Below, piece after piece: positions 1-4,981 of a stretch of DNA of 5,294 bases (position 1 is the first letter of the stretch; each line of letters starts with the position of its first letter). The notes under the pieces were generated by a model. The model saw only the letters and a program-made list of their open reading frames with translations. It had not been told where the DNA came from and did not search any database. This DNA comes from Archaeoglobales archaeon (GTDB taxonomy: Archaea; Halobacteriota; Archaeoglobi; Archaeoglobales; Archaeoglobaceae). The DNA is taken from NCBI GenBank assembly GCA_003662985.1, contig QMZD01000146.1, forward strand, positions 1 to 5,294. The letters are read 5' to 3'. The position numbers and the translations under genes were made by a program.

Positions 1-1434
1 AGCCTCAGAGATTTTGTAAACAAACTTGAGATGGAAAACGAGCTTGTGAAGATAAAACATGAGGTTGATCCCGTTCTTGAGATGACGGTTATCGCTGAAA
101 AGGCTGTTAAAGCGAACGGAAAGGCCTTGATGTTCGAGAATCCGAAAGGATACAACATTCCCGTGCTCATGAACGCATTCGGAACGGAAAGAAGAATGAA
201 AATGGCTCTGGAGGTTGACAGATTTGAGGAGATTGGAGAGAGACTCGTTGGGATGACCAAGGTAAAACCTTCAGGGATTATTGAGGGAATAAAGAGTCTC
301 TCCGTTTTGAAGGATGCCATGAGCTTCATCCCCAAAACCGTCAAGAAGGGGGCATGCAAGGAAGTTGTCGAGGAGCCAGATCTCTCTAAGTTTCCGATCC
401 TAAAGTGTTGGCCAAAAGATGCGGGCAGATTCATAACTCTACCTGTAGTTATCACAAAGGATCCCGAAACGGGAGAATTCAATGCCGGAATGTACCGGAT
501 GCAGGTTTTCGATGGTAAAACGACGGGCATGCATTGGCAGATACACAAGCATGGAGCAGAGCATTTCAGGAAAGCTGGCGATAAATTGGAGGTTGCCGTA
601 GCAATAGGTGTGGATCCCGTCATTCTTTACGCTTCAACCGCCCCCCTGCCTTTAGGTTTGGATGAGTTCATGTTTGCTGGCTTCATAAGAAGGGAGAGGG
701 TAAAACTGGTCGACTGCGAAACGGTCGATCTTAAAGTTCCGGCTGATACGGAGATAGTTCTTGAGGGATACGTTAAAACAGATGAATTAAGAATGGAGGG
801 TCCTTTCGGAGATCATACAGGCTATTACACGCCAGCTGAACCTCATCCGGTTTTCCATGTTACAGCGATAACTCGAAGAGAAAATCCAATCTATCATGCT
901 ACTGTAGTTGGTAAACCTCCGATGGAAGATGCTTGGCTTGGAAAAGCAACGGAGAGAATATTTTTGCCGGTGTTAAGAATGCTCTTTCCCGAAATTGTGG
1001 ACATAAACCTTCCTGTCGAAGCATCTTTCCACAATCTTGCGATCGTCTCGATAAGAAAGAGCTTCCCCGGACATGCGAAGAAGGTTATGTTCGCTTTGTG
1101 GGGTATTGGAATGCTCTCTCTAACGAAGGTTATAATCGTTGTTGACGATGACGTTAATGTTCAGAACCTTAGAGAGGTTCTTTGGGCCGTTACGAGCAGA
1201 TTCGATCCTTCGAGAGATCTCGTAGTAATCGGAAACGCTCCCATCGACTCTTTGGATCACGCTGTTTACCAGCAAAACTATGGAGGAAAGCTCGGCATAG
1301 ATGCAACAAGGAAGTGGAAGGAAGAGGGTTTCGAGAGGGAGTGGCCTGAAGCGGTGGAGATGGATCCCGAGGTTGAAAGAAAAGCATTGAGGGTTTGGGA
1401 GGAAATCAAATCAATTGTTCTTGGAAGGGATTAG
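1..1434 (+). CDS. UbiD-family decarboxylase (prenylated-FMN dependent), 5' end outside window
   Basis: UbiD enzymes perform reversible (de)carboxylation of aromatic or alpha,beta-unsaturated acids using prenylated FMN in the cytoplasm. The frame is open from base 1: the ten codons before the ATG at 31 read SLRDFVNKLE, which is the usual UbiD N-terminus, so that ATG is internal and the true start lies just upstream of the window. Counting from Met at base 31, NAGMYR (151-156) carries the expected metal-site Asn and catalytic Arg. The His-rich segment from H168 to H178 fits the metal/cofactor site. EGPFGD (256-261) supplies the two acidic residues of the Arg-Glu-Asp/Glu catalytic set. The C-terminus is complete (GIDATRKW near 422-429), and the total length of at least 477 residues is normal. 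The substrate cannot be read from the sequence. Archaeal possibilities include anhydromevalonate phosphate decarboxylase of the modified mevalonate pathway, or a quinone-pathway decarboxylase. No UbiX-type prenyltransferase is visible here. Confidence 0.93.
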   Translation, partial: SLRDFVNKLEMENELVKIKHEVDPVLEMTVIAEKAVKANGKALMFENPKGYNIPVLMNAFGTERRMKMALEVDRFEEIGERLVGMTKVKPSGIIEGIKSLSVLKDAMSFIPKTVKKGACKEVVEEPDLSKFPILKCWPKDAGRFITLPVVITKDPETGEFNAGMYRMQVFDGKTTGMHWQIHKHGAEHFRKAGDKLEVAVAIGVDPVILYASTAPLPLGLDEFMFAGFIRRERVKLVDCETVDLKVPADTEIVLEGYVKTDELRMEGPFGDHTGYYTPAEPHPVFHVTAITRRENPIYHATVVGKPPMEDAWLGKATERIFLPVLRMLFPEIVDINLPVEASFHNLAIVSIRKSFPGHAKKVMFALWGIGMLSLTKVIIVVDDDVNVQNLREVLWAVTSRFDPSRDLVVIGNAPIDSLDHAVYQQNYGGKLGIDATRKWKEEGFEREWPEAVEMDPEVERKALRVWEEIKSIVLGRD

Positions 1435-1461
1435 GTTAGGAAATTTGGAGATAGTTTTACG

Positions 1462-1485
1462 GTTGACTAATCAACGATGATCATC
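1462..1485. repeat. Two abutting palindromes after the UbiD gene
   Basis: GTTGACTAATCAAC (1462-1475) has 5-base arms around CTAA. It is followed immediately by the perfect 10-base palindrome GATGATCATC (1476-1485) and then AAAAA. The pair starts 28 bases after the UbiD stop. It could be an operator-like site or a weak transcript-end hairpin. Only the symmetry is seen; the function is unknown. Confidence 0.4.
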
Positions 1486-1628
1486 AAAAATTGTACTCGA
1501 ATTTCACTTCATTTACTACCCCAGAAGTTAACTACTGTTCCAGAAGTATATTCCGTTAGGGTTTTTACTTTTCAATTAGAAAGTGTAGGCAACTATCCGG
1601 GTATCCACCTTCAAATTATAAATCAAAC

Positions 1629-1637
1629 TTTTAATAT
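1629..1637 (+). promoter_or_regulatory. Archaeal TATA box for the SIS-domain gene
   Basis: TTTTAATAT is centred about 25 bases before the ATG at 1658, the spacing expected between an archaeal TATA box and the transcription start. No Shine-Dalgarno motif lies between the box and the ATG. The layout therefore predicts a leaderless mRNA starting at or within a base or two of the start codon. Inferred from sequence only. Confidence 0.5.
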
Positions 1638-1657
1638 CTTGACGTCGTATTTAATTT

Positions 1658-2272
1658 ATGGAAAGGTATTCAGATCTTGTAATTGACAGCTCGAACAGGC
1701 TTATTAGACATATCTCTCCTTTTCCCGAAATCTTAGAGGAACAAAAAGAAAAATTCGATGAGCTTATCGACTTACTCGAGAAAGGCAAGGCCATACACGT
1801 TTTCGGAGTTGGAAGGAGTGGGGCAGTGGCTCTATGCTTCGCAATAAGGCTCAAGCACTTTGAAAAGGATTTCGGGCATAAGGTTTGGTGGGTTGGGGAT
1901 GAAGTTAGAGAAAAAATTGAAGAGGGGGACGTTTTGATAATTTTCTCGGGTTCAGGAGAGACTGCCGAAGCGTATTTCATTTCTAAGAAAGGAAAGGAGG
2001 CTGGAGCAAAGCTTGTGCTTATTACTTCCTACCCTGAATCCTCGATTGGAGAGATTTCTGATCTGATTATCAGGCTTCCTGGGGGGATGGAAAAGGCCAA
2101 AGGGTGGAAGTACCTCGAGGCACAGGTTTCGAAAAATGCTGAGTTCTATGGAGGCGGAGAATTCGAGTTAATGGCATATTTGCTCCAAGAAACGCTCATA
2201 ATGGCTATTGGAAGGTACAAAAGCATCTCTAAAAGTGTGGTTGTGAGGGAGCATATCAGGGATTCTGTTTGA
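1658..2272 (+). CDS. hxlB: SIS-domain protein, probable 6-phospho-3-hexuloisomerase
   Basis: A 204-residue cytoplasmic SIS-fold sugar-phosphate isomerase. 6-Phospho-3-hexuloisomerase interconverts hexulose 6-phosphate and fructose 6-phosphate. In archaea it usually works with hexulose-phosphate synthase to make ribulose 5-phosphate or fix formaldehyde. Visible evidence: FGVGRSG (49-55), then CFAIRLKHF (60-68), matches the first SIS loop of archaeal homologues such as MJ1247. SGSGET (97-102) is the second phosphate-binding loop. GGEFE (166-170) aligns with the Gly-x-x-Phe-Glu segment before the last helices, and REH (197-199) retains the C-terminal His. The length is slightly above the usual 180-200. 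No synthase gene is adjacent and no fusion is present. The gene is monocistronic by appearance, with its own TATA box and a T tract after the stop. The ATG at 1658 is chosen because of the TATA spacing. A different SIS isomerase specificity is possible. Confidence 0.82.
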   Translation: MERYSDLVIDSSNRLIRHISPFPEILEEQKEKFDELIDLLEKGKAIHVFGVGRSGAVALCFAIRLKHFEKDFGHKVWWVGDEVREKIEEGDVLIIFSGSGETAEAYFISKKGKEAGAKLVLITSYPESSIGEISDLIIRLPGGMEKAKGWKYLEAQVSKNAEFYGGGEFELMAYLLQETLIMAIGRYKSISKSVVVREHIRDSV

Positions 2273-2273
2273 T

Positions 2274-2309
2274 TTATCTCTTTACTTATTTCTCTACTTA
2301 TCTCTTTAC
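2274..2309. repeat. Three tandem 12-base pyrimidine-rich repeats
   Basis: The units are TTATCTCTTTAC (2274-2285), TTATTTCTCTAC (2286-2297) and TTATCTCTTTAC (2298-2309). The first and third are identical; the middle one differs at two positions. They begin directly after the SIS gene stop, in the short convergent gap, and merge into a T tract. On the + strand they give a C/U-rich 3' transcript end, as expected for archaeal termination regions. Confidence 0.7.
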
Positions 2310-2322
2310 TTTCGATTTTTTT
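2310..2322 (+). terminator. T-tract terminator of the SIS gene
   Basis: A run of seven T (2316-2322) follows the 12-base repeats, 44 bases past the stop. Archaeal RNA polymerase terminates at such U tracts without needing a hairpin, and none is evident. The convergent gene on the minus strand shows no comparable tract in this 80-base gap. Confidence 0.45.
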
Positions 2323-2352
2323 CAATCTTTTCTCCTTTCAACCTTATCTCGG

Positions 2353-3420
2353 TTATCTCAGGTGAAAAACCTTAAAGCCCATGTTTCGAAGGGTTAGCGA
2401 TAGATTTCTTCTCTTGCATTTCCTCCAGTCTCTGCTCTGGCCAAGCAGGATAACTCTACCTTTTGAGTAAGCATCGATAACTCTACCAACTGCCTGGATG
2501 AATTCTTTGGAGTAAGGACTCTCAAAATCCAGATGTACGACATCAACGTCCATTTCTTTTTCTAAACCAGTGTCTACATCTCCCACTTCGAACACCGATG
2601 ATATCGAGAACTTCCTCAGAGTCTTCATAATCTCCTGCCTGGATTTACCCTTAATGCCCAACGTGTATATTTTCATATCAAGGAGATTCTGCATGAGCTT
2701 ATCCCTGAAGAACTCTTCCTCCCAAACTTTTACGTTTTTGTCTAGCTCTTTAATTCTTCCAAACCAGTAAACAACGAATCCCTGGCCAAATAGATCGAGA
2801 TACTTCGAAAACTGCTTTTTCCAGTATATCCAATGGGTTCTTGGGTCTCCAAAAAGGGCTTTGCTCTCTATCCAGTTTATCTCAAACCCGTTGATCTGAA
2901 TTGGATCTGAAAAGTAGAAATCGGGGGTTTTTATACTCTCTTTCCTGAGGTCTTTTTCAGTTTTATAGGTTATATCCCTGCTATCAAGCCATTTCTCAAT
3001 TATCAGCTCTCCCAGCCTACCTCTGGCGAATTGATGTTTTACGGCGATGGGGGAGTATATATAGTCAGTGAAAACGGATCTCCAGATTAACCTTCTTAGA
3101 TCGGCGTCATCTATCCTTTCTGGATCGTTGAGCGAATCCCTGATCTCCCTTTTGGTGTATTCAAGGGCTTTCAGCAAAAGCCTGACCCTCATCATCGGAG
3201 TTAGCCTAACCCAGGCTGGTATTTTTTTATGGGTGCTCCAGAAGTTGGAAAGTTCCTCCAGTCGAGTACAAACCTTTCCGTAATCCTGCTTAACCTGATC
3301 CACCTTTTTTTGGGTGAGAATCGTGAACAGCATCCCCCTCGGGTAATTAAATCCCGAAAGATCGGATATGTACTTTAATCCTCTCCTCAGCCTTTTGAAT
3401 TCTTCCAATTCGATTTTCAA
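2353..3420 (-). CDS. TPD-motif PD-(D/E)XK nuclease-like protein, archaeal CDIN1/C15orf41 homologue
   Basis: A 355-residue protein of the family whose human member is CDIN1 (C15orf41), a predicted nuclease that partners codanin-1. Visible evidence: the N-terminal 130 residues are helical, probably the helix-turn-helix part. TDYIYSP (118-124) corresponds to the conserved Asp-x-x-Tyr-x-Pro stretch. RGRLGE (133-138) gives the first acidic residue, KTPDF (164-168) is the signature TPD, and WIESKALFGD (183-192) supplies E185-x-K187, completing a PD-(D/E)XK active site. FVVYWFG (215-221) matches the human VIYWYG strand. All expected catalytic residues are present. Residues about 225-355 extend beyond the human protein. 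The start is TTG, chosen because AGGTGA lies 4 bases upstream. The substrate and archaeal role are unknown. The gene is convergent with the SIS gene, and its upstream side is the 10-base array. Confidence 0.85.
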   Translation of the reverse strand: MKIELEEFKRLRRGLKYISDLSGFNYPRGMLFTILTQKKVDQVKQDYGKVCTRLEELSNFWSTHKKIPAWVRLTPMMRVRLLLKALEYTKREIRDSLNDPERIDDADLRRLIWRSVFTDYIYSPIAVKHQFARGRLGELIIEKWLDSRDITYKTEKDLRKESIKTPDFYFSDPIQINGFEINWIESKALFGDPRTHWIYWKKQFSKYLDLFGQGFVVYWFGRIKELDKNVKVWEEEFFRDKLMQNLLDMKIYTLGIKGKSRQEIMKTLRKFSISSVFEVGDVDTGLEKEMDVDVVHLDFESPYSKEFIQAVGRVIDAYSKGRVILLGQSRDWRKCKRRNLSLTLRNMGFKVFHLR

Positions 3421-3424
3421 TTTT

Positions 3425-3430
3425 TCACCT
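3425..3430 (-). promoter_or_regulatory. Ribosome binding site deciding the TTG start
   Basis: On the minus strand AGGTGA precedes the TTG at 3420-3418 by 4 bases. It complements the archaeal 16S 3' end and is the main support for a TTG start. This gene therefore appears to have a leadered mRNA, unlike its neighbours. No clear TATA box sits at the matching distance; the nearest candidate, minus-strand CTTAATAAA, is about 130 bases upstream inside the repeat array. Confidence 0.5.
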
Positions 3431-3449
3431 TTTTAGATTGGTTTGGAAT

Positions 3450-3660
3450 TGATCGAGATTTGACCAAGATCGATTGAGATTGATTGAGATTGATCGGGAT
3501 TGATCGGGATTGATCGGGATTAATTGGAATCGATTGGATTTATCTGGATTTATTAAGACTTATTGAGATCTATTGGGGTCTATTAAAGATTTGTTGGTTT
3601 ATTGGGATTTGCTGATTGAAATTTATTGAGTGAGTTCATTGAATTTGTTGAGAATCACTT
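3450..3660. repeat. Degenerate 10-base-period array in an intergenic region
   Basis: Three exact copies of TGATCGGGAT stand at 3491, 3501 and 3511. Flanking related units keep the 10-base register: TGATTGAGAT (3481), CGATTGAGAT (3471), TAATTGGAAT (3521), CGATTGGATT (3531), TATCTGGATT (3541), TATTAAGACT, TATTGAGATC and TATTGGGGTC, decaying toward 3660. The + strand is strongly C-poor: 13 C in 3471-3660 by my count. The period equals about one DNA helical turn. There are no distinct repeats and spacers, so this is not CRISPR. It may carry the promoter and leader of the TPD-nuclease gene, which would give a CA-rich leader, or it may be a minisatellite or histone-positioning tract. I see no gene in 3421-3771. 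Confidence 0.78.
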
Positions 3661-3715
3661 AATTTGGAGGGCTATTTAAAGTTGAGGATTCGCTTGAAAA
3701 GATTCGGTAAATTAT

Positions 3716-3773
3716 ATCTTGTACTTACATCTTATATCTTATTATATCTTATCATCTTACATCTTCACATCTT
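3716..3773. repeat. ATCTT-rich low-complexity block
   Basis: ATCTT starts at 3716, 3729, 3736, 3746, 3754, 3761 and 3769, so the spacing is 7-13 bases. The block abuts and slightly overlaps the stop of the minus-strand NMD3-like gene, so on that strand it is an AAGAT-rich 3' region. No T tract is present for termination. It differs in composition from the neighbouring C-poor array and probably arose separately. Confidence 0.5.
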
Positions 3774-4083
3774 ATTTTATTCTGCTCTCATTTATCTGAC
3801 CTTTCATCCTGATCGAATACACGAACAATACTCTCACTCTGCCCTTCCTCAGCCCGGCGTATTTCGTACTCATCTTGAGATCGAAGTTGAACTGCCTCTT
3901 AAGAGCTGATATCAGCCTTCTCGCCTCGTTTACATCGGAGAAATATATGTCAAAGCCGTTTTTGTTCCCCTCAATCGAGTACTCAAACGACTTTCTTTCT
4001 AAGTAATTCAGGATGAACTTTTTGGTTTCCTCCTTTACTCCTCTGAACTGGAGTATTGAGGGATGTTTAACTCGCAGTCTCAC
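3772..4083 (-). CDS. Small protein resembling the middle domain of archaeal NMD3
   Basis: A 103-residue protein. NMD3 is a 60S (eukaryotes) or large-subunit (archaea) ribosome-associated factor. The pattern here follows its central part: LQFRG (11-15), a helix at 16-31, GFDIYF (43-48), the helix EARRLISALKRQF (53-65), then the strand pair SxKxxG...RVRVLFVYSIRM (72-93). These correspond, by my memory of the family, to the archaeal NMD3 stretch with DxYxGS, an Ala/Arg-rich helix and the Lys-Leu-x-Gly strand. The N-terminal zinc-binding cysteines and the C-terminal beta domain are absent, and there is no Cys at all. A GTG start at 4083 is chosen because no upstream ATG is in frame and a TATA box lies about 26 bases before it (leaderless). 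It is divergent from the recombinase-fold gene. It could be a paralogue fragment or a distinct small RNA-binding protein. The family call is moderate; the reading frame is stronger. Confidence 0.7.
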   Translation of the reverse strand: MRLRVKHPSILQFRGVKEETKKFILNYLERKSFEYSIEGNKNGFDIYFSDVNEARRLISALKRQFNFDLKMSTKYAGLRKGRVRVLFVYSIRMKGQINESRIK

Positions 4084-4104
4084 AGAAGAAATACTGACAT
4101 GCGG

Positions 4105-4114
4105 TTTAATAAAA
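4105..4114 (-). promoter_or_regulatory. TATA box for the NMD3-like gene
   Basis: On the minus strand TTTTATTAAA is centred 26-27 bases upstream of the GTG at 4083, with no Shine-Dalgarno motif between. This predicts a leaderless mRNA. It lies in a 143-base divergent gap that also holds the candidate promoters of the + strand gene. Confidence 0.5.
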
Positions 4115-4132
4115 CTATTTAATAAAGTTAGG

Positions 4133-4141
4133 TATTTTAAA
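4133..4141 (+). promoter_or_regulatory. Candidate upstream TATA box, + strand
   Basis: TATTTTAAA is centred about 27 bases before the ATG at 4164. If it is used, it would support a leaderless start there and a protein 21 residues longer. It competes with the better box at 4196. Confidence 0.3.
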
Positions 4142-4195
4142 GCGCGTCTAAAGTGTTTTTAAAATGTTATCAACACTCCTTCGCTTTCTGATTAG

Positions 4196-4204
4196 TTTTA
4201 TATA
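4196..4204 (+). promoter_or_regulatory. TATA box for the recombinase-fold gene
   Basis: TTTTATATA is close to the archaeal consensus and is centred about 27 bases before the ATG at 4227. A transcript from it would exclude the ATG at 4164. A GGAG at 4215-4218, 8 bases before 4227, also favours that start, but it would lie upstream of a leaderless 5' end. Only one of the two signals may therefore matter. Confidence 0.42.
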
Positions 4205-4226
4205 CATCGAGTCAGGAGTATCAGGG

Positions 4227-4922
4227 ATGGTAGGACAGCGATACGGATACAGGGGTTATGCGAGTGAGAGGGACAGTGAGCTTTTGGAGGTAGAATTCTT
4301 TCTCAACTACATTGCAGTGGTTTCAAGGAAAGCTGATGAGGAGCACTGCATAATCAGACTAATTCTTTCCAGCCTTGCAACTCCTGAAGAAATTAGCAAT
4401 CTCACGAAGAGGGATTTAAGAGGTGGAAAATTTTATTCTGTCAGGCTTTTTAGCAAGGGGAAATCCAGAATCTCACCCATAGACGAGAAAACCTTCAGAC
4501 TTCTAAGGACGATTTCTGAAAAGCTTTCCTCCAGAGATTCGATCTTCAAGTACTCGAAGGAAGAGATAGATGAGATAGTGAGGAAAAACTCTCCTCCCGG
4601 CATTGAATACGATGCTGAAAAGCTCAGGAGCGATGCGGCAAGAATAATCTCCGATAACATGTTTTTCGGAGAGCAGCAAGAATTTCAGGAATTCCTGGAT
4701 TCTTCGAAGGGTAAAGACCTGAAAAAGATGTATCTCCTATTTGAAGATTCAAACCCGCTCTATTCTGGCGCCTGGGATGTGGATGATGATTTCATGCTGG
4801 CAGAATTTCTCCGATCCTATCAGATTTTTATAGGAGATTCAGAAATGGAAGAACTTGAAGAAATAGCAGATAAAATCGGTGAGCCGGTTGAGAGGTTAAA
4901 AAGGGTTTTGGAGGAGTACTGA
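4227..4922 (+). CDS. Tyrosine-recombinase-fold protein with altered catalytic residues
   Basis: A 231-residue protein; an alternative ATG at 4164 gives 252. Numbering here is from 4164. LILSSLATPEEISNLTKRDL (66-85) follows the integrase opening helix, usually TGLRxSELxxL, but Thr stands where the first catalytic Arg belongs. FSKGKSRISPI (96-106) matches the beta2-beta3 hairpin with its Lys. AEKLRSDAARII (151-162) aligns with HxLRHxxAxxL: Arg155 is kept and the His is Glu. EFQEFLDSS (173-181) matches the xxLGHSS segment with the His replaced, followed by MY (189-190) where the nucleophile Tyr lies. This suggests a DNA-binding or structural relative rather than an active recombinase. An acidic helical tail (about 205-252) follows. 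The later start is chosen for GGAG spacing and because residues 1-21 are hydrophobic and use the otherwise rare CGC Arg codon. The fold call rests on motif order only. Confidence 0.75.
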   Translation: MVGQRYGYRGYASERDSELLEVEFFLNYIAVVSRKADEEHCIIRLILSSLATPEEISNLTKRDLRGGKFYSVRLFSKGKSRISPIDEKTFRLLRTISEKLSSRDSIFKYSKEEIDEIVRKNSPPGIEYDAEKLRSDAARIISDNMFFGEQQEFQEFLDSSKGKDLKKMYLLFEDSNPLYSGAWDVDDDFMLAEFLRSYQIFIGDSEMEELEEIADKIGEPVERLKRVLEEY

Positions 4923-4981
4923 TCATTGATAATTGTTTAAAAACTGTAATCGAGTTTCAGCGGGAATCAAATGAGCAAACA

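Noticed and set aside
31..33. ATG at 31 as the UbiD start
   Set aside because: The ten preceding codons are open and encode the conserved UbiD N-terminus, so this Met is internal.
933..1387. Open frames inside the UbiD gene (933-1145 +, 1190-1387 -)
   Set aside because: Both lie wholly inside conserved UbiD coding sequence in other frames.
1477..1686. Small open frame on + before the SIS gene
   Set aside because: It overlaps the SIS gene start and its TATA box, shows no ribosome site and has no recognisable composition or motif.
1651..1980. 109-codon open frame on - opposite the SIS gene
   Set aside because: It is antisense to a clear SIS-domain gene; its Ser-rich composition is typical of a shadow frame.
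2570..3283. Open frames on + opposite the TPD nuclease gene (2570-2770, 3068-3283)
   Set aside because: They are antisense shadows of a well-supported gene and are Ser/Leu-rich.
3450..3660. CRISPR-like array
   Set aside because: Units are 10 bases, contiguous and degenerate, with no spacers of 30-40 bases and no cas genes.
3664..3909. Open frame on + encoding a hydrophobic segment
   Set aside because: The apparent membrane stretch is simply ATCTT/TTAT low-complexity DNA read in frame. It needs a TTG start without a ribosome site and overlaps the end of the better-supported minus-strand gene.
4164..4226. Signal peptide on the longer form of the recombinase-fold protein
   Set aside because: The 21 extra residues are hydrophobic but sit across a TATA box and are probably untranslated. 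The rest of the protein looks cytoplasmic.
4433..4660. Open frame on - opposite the recombinase-fold gene
   Set aside because: It is an antisense shadow with Ser/Leu-rich composition and no promoter.
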